From Macrocystis pyrifera (Eukaryota > Sar > Phaeophyceae > Laminariales > Laminariaceae), in assembly GCA_031763025.1 (NCBI GenBank), contig JASSKH010000010.1, forward strand, positions 9,131,427 through 9,195,426: a stretch of DNA of 64,000 nt. The letters are read 5' to 3'. Shown here piece by piece: positions 12,201 to 22,981 of the stretch. How positions within the stretch are numbered: the stretch's first letter is position 1; the number at the start of each line of letters is the position of its first letter. Both the position numbers and the translations under genes were made by a program. Under the pieces are notes generated by a model. The model saw only the letters and a list, made by a program, of their open reading frames with translations, did no database searches and was not told the origin of the DNA.

Positions 12201-15200
12201 AACGGCTGCAGGCGGTGCAATTTGTTTTCTCCCGTTGCAAATTGCCAACACGCTGATAAAAATCAGCTCGTTCGACGATAGATGCTCGATCTCGATATAG
12301 ACTCAGCCCACGGCCAACACGCTTGGTGTCGGGCAAGGCCAACGAGTATAGATGACGGCATCGGAGATAGAAAGTGGATACATGCTCTAGGGGGCGAGAG
12401 CTTGCCGACGGCGTCCTGCGGTATCCTCCCAAACCTGGAAAAAGCCTGTTTTTTTGCCATTCGAGACGGATGGAGAATTTTGGTATCTGTTTTGTACACA
12501 CCAGCGGCTAATTGCTTTTTTATCGTACGCCTGGCCAGCGCCCACCACACGTCACTGGCCATTGTGTGAAGACGGTGACCCAAGGGCCCTAACGAGCGCA
12601 CTCCGTTCAGAATTCATGACGCAATCGTTGGTTTTGTCGATCGATGTCTGTCGAGGACTCGGAATCTCGCCACTTCGAACCAAAGATCGGCCTGAGTTTT
12701 TCTCCAGCCGATCTTGGCCCAACATCGGCCCCAGATTTGCTTTTTTCGGGCTTTCTCAAAAGTTGGGAACTTTTTGTTTTTCCAAACGTGCCCATAGGAG
12801 GCGTGTTCTAAAACATTTTGGCGGGTATCTTTGGAACTCAATCTTTTTGTCGATACTTCGCTTTCCCATTGGCATAGATCTAATAAGCTACAGTCTGTGT
12901 CTACTTTCCACCATGCGTTATCTACAATACTCTATTTTATTTCCCTCCGTCAATGTATCGTGCGTACGTGTTCCATTCCGACTTGAATCGAATATCCTGC
13001 ACTTCCGCAGAAGTACCAGGTAGTACAGTAGTATATAGAACTACTTACAGATATCTCACTCCCTGAGCGTGCTGCGTTGGTACATCCCTGGCCTCTCAGA
13101 GCTCCCCCTTGGGAATCGCCTCCGTTTATTCCTTGCCGGACCTTCCCAGTGGTTCCTTGTTTCCTTCCTTTCTCTTGGCACTTTCAGCCCTTTTTTCTTT
13201 TTTCATTTCGTGTGCGTGCGTGTACTAGGAGCACGGCACCGCGGGCGATTCCGGTGCCGTCGCGAGTGTCAGCGGGTGCTGGCGGGTAGAAGGGGGGTTG
13301 CAAGGAGCGCGGTTGCCGTTTTCGTGGCTAGGCGTTGCGTGTGCCTCGAGACACGAGGGGAGCATGAATGGGGGTGTGTGTGGCCTTTATTTGTGATTTT
13401 GGACAGAGTATGTACGAGTTCGTAAGGGTCGCTCGGGATTGCAAGATACTATTCAACCGTTGCTTATTTTTGCGACTGGGCTGAAGCTCAAAGAGAGGGC
13501 TACGCAGTCTGAGCACCAACGTGGTCGAGCTGGCGAACGACGGCCACGGTGAGCACCGGGCTTCACGCGAGGCGGGCGACGGGGCTCACTGTGGCAGAGA
13601 GTGAGGAATGCTTCACCGGGACCGAATCGGTGGCGAGGTGGTCGCGAGAGGGGCGGGCGGCGTACGAGGCTGAGAGAGAAACGCTGATGTTCGCTTTTTT
13701 CTTTTTTGACCGGTGCAAGGTGTTCCAATCAAGCAGAAAATTACTACATGAGGGGACGGGCCTTTCCAAAAAATTCGGTTTTATTTTCGTTGTTTTTGCG
13801 GTGTGCTGCTGTGCCGTGCTGTGCTTTCTCTTTTGTGCACACAGCAAATCATATCAAAAGAAGAAAAGGATTACCCTACCTGGGGTATGTACGTGCGTAC
13901 GGCATGCGAGCGAGCGTAGCGGGCGAAACCGCCTGCCACGCGAAGCGTATGTGGCGTCCGAGCTGTTTTATCCTGAATGAATGAAGCATGGCGGCGGGAC
14001 TCTTGGCATTATCCAGTCGCCAGTTTGCAACTACAATCATTAAAAATATATATATTAATATATTCAACCATGGACCTTTGTCCGCTTCGCATAACTTGAT
14101 GTACTTTTCCTTCTTGAGCGAAACGCCTTGTAGTACATAATCCATTTTCTTATCACTCTGAACGAACAGATATCCCGTTTTCGCTTCAGAACCCTTTTAT
14201 TACGGGGGACCATAGTAAATAGGACCAAATATTGTCAGTAAAAATAGTTAAATATATAGGTTTTGATGTATACCATAGGTCCTATTATCTATGAACCCCT
14301 GTAATACTATGACTGTCCCGTTTGGGGGACAAACTACTTGGAATTTGACTGGTTTTTCCCCAACACCGGACTGCAGTCCTAAAAAGGTTAAAGGCTCCTA
14401 CCTACACCTTCCTCCACCCCTATCGCAGCGCGCGTCATCAGTGACGCCTAATGTACTGGTGTCTAGCAGCCCGGGCTGGTGGGGTGCAGCAGCATCGGTC
14501 CTCTCGAAAGAAAGCAGACTTTTCAAAAAAAAAATGTTGATATTATGGTAACCTAGAAATTAAAAACAAGAAGAAGAAAGTGTGTTGCCTGCTGCAGGCG
14601 CTCGCCACCGTTTCTACGTCGTGTTGGAAGTTGCGAGAACTCTACGTACCCCGTTCTTGCTCCACCAGGATGAGGGTGTTCGCCGTATGCCAGGTATCTG
14701 TCGTCTGATTTCAGGCTTTTTTACGAGAGGGCCGATAGTCTCTATGATGACAGCAAGCAGTATATTATTTCGGGGTCCTATCCCATGTACTATTTGATGA
14801 TGTGCCCTGGCATCCGATACAAAGAGGTCTCCGACTTGCGCGCAGGATGATACTACCACTGTACAGCAGTTTCCCGTTTGTGGGTGATATCGTACCTGAA
14901 GTACCGGCTGTAGTTTTGATTTATTGACCTGGGTCTCGAAAGGCACGGTTACACCAACCAACAGACCACTGTCTCAAAATTTATAAGGAACTTTTTCATA
15001 TTAATACTTGACACAAAAATTATTTATATTACGGTACACAGTGGTACACGAGAGCTCTAACCAACACACGGTATTCCCCCAATATCATATAAGGTTGGGT
15101 TGGCGTCGGTTGGCAACGACACTGCTGCTGTAAAAAACATGCCGCTCACTACGTGAACTAGGCAATCAGGGCACTTTTTTTGTTTTTTTTTTGGCGGTCG

Positions 15201-18200
15201 GTCACAGCTGGTGATCGAGTTTTAGATAATTTGCGCGGGGTGCAGAAGCTTTGCTCCGCACCAGGGGAATTCTCGTGTCACGTACGGCAGTGCTTATATC
15301 GCAAGGCACCCACGAGGCAGTTACATAGTACCCCCATTGCTGTCTCTGGAAGTTGCCACACCGGAAAAGAAATCAACTCATTGACGCTGTCATCCATGGG
15401 CAAGCCCGCCCCACAATCGGTTCCTAGAAGGATGCGGCTCACCCTTCGTGCGACTCGCCGAACACCTCCCGTTTCGTTTGTCGCTTGGTGCAAGTAATGT
15501 CCGCCTGGTCGGTGAAAACCCGACGTGCTCCGTCCCAGCTTTTTAGGGATGCGAGGGCCTGTGGTCACACGACTACGGCCATGCATGGCATCGAGTACAC
15601 ACCCCCCCGGTACAGTACCCCCCCTCCCCCGCTTAGACGAATTTAGGAACAGGTTTTCTCCTAAAGGGTCGGAGGTACACACCACGAACGTGATGACTTT
15701 GGAAAGATCTCACCAACATGTTTCCGTAGACGCGTCGCTCGGCGCTTTGACTCTCCCTGTTCAGCGTGTCGAGAAAACTAGCTTCGAATTTTGTCCGAGG
15801 GGGTGTGCTATCTTATCACCCGTGTGATACGGTAGTGTTTTCTTATCACCCGTGTGATGCTACTGTAGTGTTATGTTATCACCCGTGTGATGCGGTAGTG
15901 TTTTCTTATCACCCGTGTGATACGGCAGTGTTATGTTATCACCCGTGTGATACGGTAGTGTGTTGTTATCACCCGTGTGATACGGTAGTGTTATCTTATC
16001 ACCCGTTTGATACGGTACATACGTACGTCCGTTCCTTCCTTGCTATCCTTAAGGGAGTACTTCTGATGTTTGATCGCGCATTGATTGGGTACGTCTACAC
16101 CCCTCACAATGCACTGCTGTGAATGAAATTACACGCACTAAAACGCTGGTAAAGAACTACCGGTTACCTGGTATTGTTTAGTTCCGGTCTGATCCCCTCC
16201 CCGCCCGCTTACCCCGGTTGCTTCGTTACGATAGTGCAATGTTTAAGGCGGACCCGTGTCTGGTTCCCCATCGGGCTCAGTCCAGTACTACTGTCAATTC
16301 TTGTCGTCTTCTTCCAATGATGTTTTGAAATTTGACCGCACCCCTCAGTGGCCGGGAGGAGGAGAAAGTGGATGCACAGATGTGCCCGTGTGGTAAAGCA
16401 ATAAAGGATAGAACTCACATGGTGGGTGAATGTGAAATGTACGAAGAGGGACGGGATGTGCAGAGGAGGAGATGAGGAAAAGAGACGAAAGTGACATGGA
16501 GGGGTTTGGTACACTGTTACGGGGGCCATAGTAAATAGGACCAAATATTGTTAGCAAAAATAGGTAACTATATAGGGTTTTGTGTGTACCGTAGGTCCTA
16601 TTTACTATGGTCCCCCGCAACGGTAAAAATAAAAAAATGGTATATACCTGGTACTTTTTTGTTAGCCCTTCCAGAGTTTTTCAATGTTTTTTCACAAACT
16701 ACGACCCGACCCGATCGCAACCCCAACTGTATCTCCAACCCTAACCCCATACCCAACCTATGGCTATCCAAACCAATGTACCATCCGAGCGTGGCTTTTT
16801 TATTAAGCTATTTCTCAAAGAAACACGCGCGGAGCACCTAAAACAATCATACCCGCTGAGTGAATTTTTGCACATCATCTATCAGTATATGGCATGTGTT
16901 GAGGTCTGGAAACTCGTGTAAAGAGACGCGTTCCAATACATAGTACTGGGACACACTAGGTCGAGCACTAAATGTGGCGCAAATTAGACGCAAATGTATC
17001 CCGATTATGGTGTATTCTTAGTCGCTTTGTTTTCAGGTATCGTAGTTTTTTTTTTTTAGGTTTTTGAAATTTGAATACTCTGGTAGAGTAGAGGGCACTG
17101 CCCCCCCCCCCCCCGCCCCCCCCCGCTCACCGCCCACCCACCGGAGTCCGACTGAGCGTCACGATGTTTCCCTGATTCTCTGACGTGCCGGTATTCTGCG
17201 TCTATTTTCGATCTAGCAGGTTGTCATGGGTTTAGTTGCGTCGGGCGCAGATCCGTCAGTCCTTACTCTTGGAGGCGTTTCCGCGCTCACCGCGGCCGCC
17301 GAAGAATCGAAGGTTCTCGTGATGGAGGCGTTGTTGAAGCTCGGCCTGCCGGCTCTTGGCGGTCGCCGCGCCTGGGCTGACGCGCTCTGCTCGAGCGCCC
17401 GCAAAGGGCTAGCCGACGGTGGGTCAAGCCAGGGAGTGACGGGTCTCTTTCGTTGCTGTTGCTGTCGTTGTTATTGTTTGTTGCCTGGACCTTCTTTTTT
17501 TGTTCTATTCGATTAGTTGGTTGGTGGATGGGTTGGTTGGTTGCTTGCTTTGGTTGATTGCCTAGGTCGTTGGTTGTGCGGATTGATTCATTGGTTGGTT
17601 GAAATGTCGGTTGGTGGATTCATTGGTTGGTTGTTTGGTTGATTCGGTCGAATTACTTGTCTCGTTTGGTTCGTTCTTCTTTGGGACTTGTGCTCGCTCT
17701 AACGGTGGGGTTCCTCACCAAACCGAAAATTCCGCCGCGTTTTAACTATTCGTCCAGAAAAGAGAGTGCAAGGTGTATGCAGCAGCTGTCGAGCGTGTGC
17801 GCTTTCGCCGTAACTATTTCCCATTTTCCGAGCTTTGCGGTGTTGTTGTTGCTGTTGAAATAGCCGTTTTGTCGTTGTTGCGAGTATGATTCGTCGTCCT
17901 CGCTCAACCCATAAGCCCGTATCCCCCCCCCCCCCCCCGCTCCGTCTCGAAAGGGATGCGTGGTCAATCGTCAAATGACTAAGGCAAGCAACAAATGAGT
18001 ACGCCCCCCCCCCGCCCGCCCCCGTCTCACTCCGCCACCCTTCCGACAAACCCCCTGGCGCTACAACAAATAACACCGGGGGAACCAACCAACCGATCAA
18101 CATACCAACCACCCGACCAATCAGCGCTCGCAAAGCTCCTCCCGGCCGGAGGCCCGGGAGGACTTCCCGGAAAGAAGTTTCTCGACCGAACGGGAACGTC

Positions 18201-18795
18201 GCCGCTTCATTGCGCCGCGGCCGGCGGGCACATCTGGTGCGTCATGTTGCTGCTGGAGGCTGGGGCCGACGAGACCTCCCTCAATCGTAACCGATGCACA
18301 CCGCTCGAGATCACCGGCACCAGCAGGCGGGAGGGACTCGAGAACGTCGAGATGGACGATCGTATCCGGCGCGCTCTGATCAAGGCCTTCATCTACCGGT
18401 CTTTGTGTTGGGCCTGGCCCGTCGTTACTGCTACCGACGGGGTCAATAGTCGCCCCCGCGGCAGTGGTGCTGGCCGCAAGGCGAGGGGTTCGTCTTCTCT
18501 AGCCGATGCTGCTGCTGCCGCCGCCGCTGCTGACGCCGCCGCTGCCGCCGCTGCTGCGGACAGAAAACTGTTCGGGCAGCTCAGTCGAACGGTGGTTGCA
18601 AAGCTACGCATATTTCGGCAAGAGCATGTCGGGGAACCTCCTGGGCCCGCGGCCACGGCCCACAAAATTATCAGGCGAGAGAAATCTGTTCTGCCTGTGG
18701 GTTTTCACCCCCCTTACGCATGTTTAGAGATGCCCCCAAACACATGCTTAGATGAAAGCGGGGGTGCCATTTTTTTTTTGAAGTTCTTGACTTGA
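5579..18795 (+). CDS. ankyrin-repeat protein (three exons)
   Basis: Model: exons 5579-6274, 17220-17418 and 18125-18795, joined in phases 0 and 1, giving about 521 residues. Eight to ten ankyrin repeats span residues 14-360, with typical cores such as GRSALHLAAATG, TGDGVLHLAA, QTALHVAAREG, GRTPLYVAAANGH and GTSPLHCAAAGGH, and repeat ends such as LLRAGADLE and LLLEAGADE. The exon 1/2 junction falls inside one 33-residue repeat (NGHTQ/VVMGLVASGADPS) and keeps its spacing exactly, which strongly supports the join. The C-terminal part has an alanine tract and no domain I recognise. The start was chosen at the first of several nearby ATGs (residues MMKAMMKAM). Ankyrin repeats bind proteins, and nothing here shows the partner. 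The exact 3' end is uncertain because the last 30 residues look less protein-like and could be intron. Confidence 0.85.
6863..6930. repeat. GTGACCACAGAGC dispersed repeat, copy 1
   Basis: Contains CTGTGACCACAGAGCTTGCA and AAGAATCGGCACGGACACT. The same two blocks recur at 37348-37430, and inverted at 46905-47010. Confidence 0.6.
6988..7066. repeat. MITE-B copy
   Basis: Left arm CTTTAAAGACTGCAGCCCCG, right arm GGTTTGTCCCCAAAGAGGGT, joined by ATCGCTTAGAATTTGACC. Confidence 0.7.
7088..7218 (-). mobile_element. tRNA-SINE 3' fragment
   Basis: A T-rich run (the reverse of a poly(A) tail), then CATCACTTTTACTTTCCAGC, CCACTCGTATAGGAAGTTTT and CAAGCCGTGGTCACAGGTG. The tRNA-like head is missing. Confidence 0.7.
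8775..8905 (+). repeat. tRNA-like segment (decayed SINE head)
   Basis: TATAGCTCAGTAGGTAAGAC resembles a pol III A box, and ACAGGTTCGAGCC about 50 bases later resembles a B box. No acceptor stem closes, so this is not a tRNA gene. The preceding block GGTAATCGATC recurs before similar A-box words at 9080 and 63667. Confidence 0.5.
9118..9400. repeat. MITE-C copy 1
   Basis: A roughly 280-bp unit with inverted ends (GGGATTTTCATCGGAGTG at the left, CTCCCCGGTAGGAATGGGCC at the right) and an AT-rich interior with TTCACAAATTGCGACAGAAC. It is followed directly by a diverged second copy. Confidence 0.7.
9424..9702. repeat. MITE-C copy 2
   Basis: Direct repeat of the preceding unit: GGGATTCCTACCGGAGCG at the left, TTCACAAATTGTGACAGAAC inside, CTCTCCGATAAGAATGGGCC at the right. 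I judge roughly 80 per cent identity by eye. Confidence 0.7.
9846..9925 (+). repeat. tRNA-like segment
   Basis: GTAGCGCAGTAGGTTAAC (A-box-like) and GGGCGTTCGACTCGG (B-box-like) lie about 55 bases apart. No full cloverleaf is visible. Confidence 0.4.
10453..10559. repeat. MITE-A copy 2
   Basis: Starts TATTACGGGGGGCCATAG and ends CTATGGACCCCCGTAATA. It lies next to MITE-B and another MITE-A. Confidence 0.85.
10623..10712. repeat. MITE-B copy
   Basis: TTTTAGGATTGCAGTCCCGT on the left and AACGAGACTGCAGTCCTGAA on the right, with TTGGGGAGAAACTACTTAAG between them. Confidence 0.75.
10716..10834. repeat. MITE-A copy 3
   Basis: Starts TATTGCGGGGGGTCATA and ends TACTATGGCCCCCCGTAATA. Slightly longer than the consensus through small internal duplications. 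Confidence 0.8.
10862..10947. repeat. MITE-B copy
   Basis: CCTTTTACAACTGCAATCCC on the left and CCCCAAAAAGGGACTGCAGT on the right, joined by CAAAACACTTGAAAATAG. Confidence 0.75.
11722..11774. repeat. MITE-B half copy
   Basis: Only one arm is present: CCTTTTAGGACCGCACTCCC followed by GTTGCGAGGACAATTTACTT. Confidence 0.55.
14198..14306. repeat. MITE-A copy 4
   Basis: Starts TATTACGGGGGACCATAG. The right end is mutated to CTATGAACCCCTGTAATA. A MITE-B lies 6 bases downstream. Confidence 0.85.
14312..14393. repeat. MITE-B copy
   Basis: TGTCCCGTTTGGGGGACAAA on the left, CCGGACTGCAGTCCTAAAAA on the right, with CTACTTGGAATTTGACTGG in the middle. Confidence 0.75.
15087..15631 (+). mobile_element. 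PC-SINE, near full length
   Basis: Begins near TAAGGTTGGGTTGGCGTCGG, passes TGTCTCTGGAAGTTGCCACA and GGTGAAAACCCGACGTGC, and ends GCATCGAGTACAC followed by C runs. Comparison with the inverted copies at 31.1 and 38.2 kb gives an element of about 540 bp. No open frame is conserved between copies, so it looks non-coding. Confidence 0.7.
15811..16016 (+). repeat. minisatellite of hairpin units, about 30 bp x 7
   Basis: Seven copies of TTATCACCCGTGTGATACGG plus TAGTG, starting near 15813, 15842, 15874, 15906, 15936, 15966 and 15996. Each unit holds the small inverted repeat ATCAC-CCGT-GTGAT. Confidence 0.9.
16341..16505 (+). pseudogene. PC-LINE internal fragment (C-terminal zinc knuckle)
   Basis: An open stretch reads EEEKVDAQMCPCGKAIKDRT and continues HMVGECEMYEEGRD before a stop. 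The C-x-C...H-x5-C arrangement is the zinc knuckle that follows the reverse-transcriptase domain in many non-LTR elements. The homologous stretch at 27.4-27.5 kb (- strand) continues into the poly(C)-tailed 3' end. Upstream RT motifs are absent here. MITE-A copy 5 starts 10 bases later. Confidence 0.6.
16515..16622. repeat. MITE-A copy 5
   Basis: Starts TGTTACGGGGGCCATAG and ends CTATGGTCCCCCGCAACG. Both ends share the same variant (GTTAC/GCAAC). Confidence 0.8.
17101..17125. repeat. C-rich tract before ankyrin exon 2
   Basis: C runs of about 14 and 8 bases separated by one G, roughly 95 bases upstream of the exon 2 acceptor. Confidence 0.8.
17220..17418 (+). CDS. ankyrin gene exon 2
   Basis: Acceptor TCTAGCAG|GTTGTCATG. 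It encodes residues 233-298, finishes one repeat (VVMGLVASGADPS) and adds a degenerate one (VSALTAAAEESKVLVMEALL). It ends GCCGACG|GTGGGT in phase 1. Confidence 0.85.
17419..18124 (+). other. ankyrin intron 2 with complementary tetranucleotide runs
   Basis: Length 706 bp. From about 17510 to 17650 it is rich in TTGG/GGTT (for example GGGTTGGTTGGTTGCTTGC). From 18083 to 18120 it is rich in the complement (AACCAACCAACCGATC, ACCAACCACCCGACCAATCAG). A PC-LINE 3' end lies between them. Confidence 0.75.
17923..18013 (+). mobile_element. PC-LINE 3' end, short
   Basis: Between two C tracts: CCGTCTCGAAAGGGATGCGT, GGTCAATCGTCAAATGACTA, AGGCAAGCAACAAATGAGTA, then poly(C). Only the last 75 bp of the element are present. 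Confidence 0.7.
18125..18795 (+). CDS. ankyrin gene exon 3
   Basis: Acceptor CCAATCAG|CG. The split codon G/CG gives Ala and restores the frame. It encodes LAKLLPAGGPGG, one clear ankyrin repeat (GTSPLHCAAAGGH...LLLEAGADE), a partial one (RCTPLEI), then an alanine tract encoded by GCN codons near 18505-18560, and stops at 18793-18795. The reading is secure to about 18660 and less so beyond. Confidence 0.8.
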
Positions 18796-19069
18796 GGAGC
18801 TCTACATCCCTGTGACACACAAAAAACTGTGTTTTTTTTTTTTACAAAACGAAAGTGAATCCCATTGAACAATCCCATGACTTCTATATGTATACAATTT
18901 TGTTTTTGAAAAAACGAACGACATTATTCCGACGATTTTGAGTTAAGGGACCCCGTCATTCAGAAAATATTCGAGCCAAAACGTGATGTTCTACCCGTGT
19001 ATCGTAGCGCGCGTCTCTATGCATGCTGTCGGGGAGACACCAACAACTTGGAATTAGTGTGGGATACGG

Positions 19070-19212
19070 TGGGGGGGGGGGGGGGGGGGGGGGGGGTGTA
19101 CTCGATAAGGGAGATGTACTCGATCTCATGCATGGCCGTAGTCGTATGACCATAGACCCTCGCATTCCTACAATGCAGGGACGGAGCATGTCGGGTTTTC
19201 ACCGACCAGGCA

Positions 19213-19244
<32 letters not shown>
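19070..19244 (-). mobile_element. PC-SINE, 5'-truncated, G tracts on both sides
   Basis: G tract (19070-19096), then GTACTCGATCTCATGCATGG, GTATGACCATAGACCCTCGC and CGGGTTTTCACCGACCAGGC, then a second G tract (19213-19244). Only about 115 bp of the element lie between the homopolymers. Confidence 0.8.
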
Positions 19245-19929
19245 CTTTTCGTTCTTTCACTTGTACCGCCTTCACGTCGCTCGGGCGAGAGTGACCCTGT
19301 ACCCAAACTGAAAAATTGGACATGAACATGTTTGCAGGCGCAGAGTAAAAAACAAAAATAAGCTTGGCGATGCGTGTCTAGCGCTGAAATAAAACAGCTT
19401 GAACTCTTGAGAAAGGCTGCAGAAAAAATAGGTAAGTTCACTCGGAGGCGAGTGGCGCTGGCCGGCTGAAAATGACGAACCTAAAAACAAAACAAGCGAC
19501 CAAAAAGAGGTATTAATAACCCTTTCAGAAAAAGAACCAGGAGGTACACCAGTGTTTTTTTTTTGGGGGGGGGGCGAGGGGGGTACTTGAAGTTAGAGAG
19601 GAGTCATGGTTTCAGTAGGTAACCCTTCCGCCATTTGCAACAGTGAGTGTGCTCTAATTACGCGTATTTTTTTCACTGGGGAAGTGGAGGCAAATTCTTG
19701 AATTTGGTTACTCTACTGGTTAAGAACTGCCCACATCACCGTTTAGGGCGATAACCCACCTGTTGGAATTAAGAGTTCCACGTTTGATTTTCTGCAGCAG
19801 TTGAAGGGTTTCCGGCGATTTTCTTACCCGACGTGTTTCTTCATGTTTTCTTCCGGCGGAGCTGGGTTGTAGGGACGTGGCACATATGCCGGCATTTTAC
19901 AGCAGTAGTGGTCGAATAGTTTGTTTTGC

Positions 19930-20048
19930 TATTACGGGGGACCATATTAATAGTAAACAGGACCAAATATTGTTAGTAAAAATAGGGAAAAATATAGGGT
20001 TTTTTTCATGTGTACCGCAGGTCCTATTTACTATGGTCCTCCGTAATA
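19930..20048. repeat. MITE-A copy 6
   Basis: Starts TATTACGGGGGACCATAT and ends CTATGGTCCTCCGTAATA. It carries a small internal duplication (TTAATAGTAAACAGG). Confidence 0.85.
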
Positions 20049-21449
20049 GCCGGCGAGATGGGGCTGTTTTTCTTCTCCTGCCGCAAGACCGCGTGATGTA
20101 ATTTTTCGGTTCTTGGCATGCCTTGTTTGAGGTGGCGGAAACGAGGCAACGTTCCCGGTGGCTGTTCATGCAGTGGGCCAACGTGACTAACGGGTTAGGA
20201 ATACGACTGGCATGCCTCCTCGCGATTTCGCACGTTGTGTGCACCACGACTACGTGCTTGCCGCGCGATTCGGATCGCTCGCTGTGTGCCGCCGGCTCGG
20301 CAATTTTTTTTTTGTATGTTTCTCTGCCGCACGTAGACAGCCCGTTAACCTTCGTCTTCCAACGCGGGTTTTCTGCGGCTAATCACTTGATTATAGTGTA
20401 GGAACTTTGTGCCTGACCCAAAAACTGATTTTGAGAAAAGCCAGAAGGGAAACCCTCGTAAAAAAATCTTAATGCCTGCTGTAGCAGGTATATCACGAAG
20501 AATAACGTAAAACGCTATTTAGCGGTAACCCAACAATATCGGGTTACGGAGTCCAGTCAGTCAGAAGTATTTTGGAACCGAAGCGTGCTACACACCTCCA
20601 TCGCAGCCCGCGTGTTCCAGCGTTTACCCTCGAGTGTTTAGCCTCAAGTTTTCAGCCTTAACCTCTGTTGCGTAAGGGTGGGGCGGGGATCCCTCACAGC
20701 CACCTGTGATGTTGTAGTCTTACCCCCCCCCGATGAGCACCCGATAGAACGAAGAAGGATTGTAAAACACCAGTGGTATTTCGACCATGTCGGGTACTAC
20801 AGCAGCTCCTCCTACACCAAGGTGATCCTTCAGCCAGATACTTGGTTCGAGCACAGCATGCGTCTGGTATATTTACCTACGGTACCTACCACCATCGTAT
20901 GCAGCAGCAGTCGTCGTCGTTTTTTTTTTTTTTTTTGTCGGTGTACCCGCGTCCGAAAAAGAGTTGAGCCTGTACGAGCCGATGTTACGGCGGTACTCAT
21001 ACGGGTTGCAGTTTCGCGCCCCAAACATTTTTCACTGAGGGTGGGGCAGGGTGGTCCTCGACCATCACGGCTGAAGAACCTACCCAACCATTGCACCTTT
21101 AGACTCAATGCAGTACTGCTTTTTTTTTATGTTTCTTCGTAAGAATACCTATGCTACATATGATATGTATATACCCGTGAGATTTTAGAGCGGTTTTTAT
21201 TCTGTTTTAGCTTTTTTTTTCTTCTTGAAGTCCGGTATTGGGTGAGGCATCATATAGACCTCTTCCGGCGAGGAGCCCCGTAAATATTTTCCCTGGTAGG
21301 TGCTGCCGTTGCTGCAGCGCTCGTTCGTGACTTGAGCTCTTGTTCATGCTGCTCCCCAGGTACTCTTTGAAAACGGGGGTCCACCTCGAGCCAGACGACG
21401 AGTGATGGTGGAGTTGGACGGCGCGCCTCGGAGTGCGACTGCTAACCTG

Positions 21450-21735
21450 TATCGCTCGAAGCGGAGAGGTTCGAAAACAAATCGGAGGGATCGCGACCTC
21501 TTCGCCAAGCGAAGGAATCGCTCGAAGCAGGGGGGGGGGGGGGGGTCTCAAAGCGGAGGGGGTCGCTCGAAGCGGAGGGGTTGCTCGAAGCTGGTTGGTT
21601 GCTCGAAGCGGAGGGGGGGGTAGTTCGGAGAGCGGAGGAATCTCGACCTCTTTCATCGAGCGGTGGGAATCGATAGAAGCATGGGGGTCGTTGTAAGCAG
21701 AGGGTGTCGCGTGAAGCGCGGGGGAAAGAGTCGCT
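21450..21735. repeat. degenerate minisatellite, TCGCTCGAAGCGGAGGGG
   Basis: Irregular copies of TCGCTCGAAGCGGAGGGG and variants (GGTTGCTCGAAGCTGG, GAATCGCTCGAAGCAGGG), about 18 bp each, mixed with G runs. Several frames stay open across it simply because of the repetition. Confidence 0.7.
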
Positions 21736-22910
21736 TGAAGCGGCGGGATTGCGACCTGTTCGTTAGGAGGCGGAATCCCCAAACGGAAGCATGCCGAAAG
21801 AGAGTTGGACCAGACGCGGCTAGCGTTAGTGGTGCTTTTCCGACTGCGATCTGACACTAGACCGAACCAACATGGAAGTGGTTTGGGCCGGAGGTAAAGC
21901 CAGCTAGCTGTGGGAGTTTGCTCCTCTCTAGTTCGCGGGTTCCCAGTGTCGAGCGAGCGATTTAGAGGTTAACAACTCTGCTTGAAGTCCCAAAGAAAGG
22001 CGAAATGTACGAGGTTCTTAGCGGTGGTACCGAGCTGGGATAGTTCACAAGGGGATGGGTAGATTTTGGCCCGGGATGTGTTGCTTCAACAACAGATGCG
22101 GGGGGGTACATGACTTTATAGGAAGATGTTCAGGGAGGGTTGGGTGTTTCTTTGAATTGTTTTTATGAAGGTTAAAACAATACTTAGTAGGATTGAGTTG
22201 CTGCATGTTATGCGTAGAGATCTCTTAGGTAGAGCTATATTGATTATTATGCCAAACAAAAGTGTGCATTGTGATGTGTGCCTGTCGGAGTGGTAGCGTA
22301 ACGGCGCGCGCCTGATTTTCGCAATACGTACTACGCGCTGCGTTTATAGTCTTTTTGCAAACCTTCAAAAACGTTTGTCTACTGGCGGCCTAATTTTGCT
22401 CTAATTCCAAATACAGTAGATTGTCCCCGAGCCATGGGACTCAGTCGTGATATGGTTGACCTTGGACTGGCCTTAACCTCGACCAGGTGTGCCCCGTGAC
22501 CGCGGAGGCGGAGTACTTGTAAGCCGGGTTTGGACTACAGAATCCATAAGGTGAGCCGCTTGCAGGCAAGCATCTGCGTGAGGCAGGCATGACCCCACTG
22601 TTGGAAACCATGCTACATGTGGCGAGAGGGTTTTGGTGCTCGTTGAATGGAAAGGCGACCACAGCAGTGGTGAAGCGGCGCATCACTCCTCCGGCCCAAC
22701 TCTTCGAGGCAACATTTCCCACGTGGCAATCCGTCAGTCCGTCGCTGCTCGGGGCAACCTTTCCCTCGGGGAAACCCTTCCCTCGGAGAAACCTTTCGGG
22801 TCTATGAATTCGGTGTCCACGAAACTTCGAGACGCGGAAATAAATGGTTGGTTAAACGTCCGATGGTTGAGGGGCCCCCTCAACCATTTTAGTATGGCAG
22901 TCTCTTTGGA

Positions 22911-22981
22911 TCAGTTTTGGGGACAAACTGCAGTAGTTATAATCTGAGTGGTTTGTCCCCAAAACGGGACTGTAGTCCTAC
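22911..22981. repeat. MITE-B copy
   Basis: GTTTTGGGGACAAACTGCAG on the left and GGTTTGTCCCCAAAACGGGA on the right, followed by CTGTAGTCCTA. Confidence 0.7.

Larger units (their letters stand above)
6275..17219 (+). other. ankyrin intron 1, 10.9 kb, GC-AG
   Basis: Bounded by CAG|GCAAGA and TCTAGCAG|GTT. It contains MITE-A (four copies), MITE-B (five or more), the MITE-C pair, tRNA-like segments, a tRNA-SINE fragment, a full PC-SINE, a PC-LINE fragment, the 15.8-kb hairpin minisatellite and a poly(C) tract about 95 bases before the acceptor. Open frames at 12454-13023 and 13549-13980 show no recognisable product. Confidence 0.75.

Noticed and set aside
12454..13023. 189-codon frame inside ankyrin intron 1
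   Set aside because: No recognisable motif, ordinary base composition, and overlapping frames on the other strand are equally long.
15811..16016. CRISPR-like regularly spaced repeat
   Set aside because: Spacers are only 5-9 bases and themselves repeat (TAGTGTTATG, TAGTGTTTTC), in a eukaryotic intron. It is a minisatellite.
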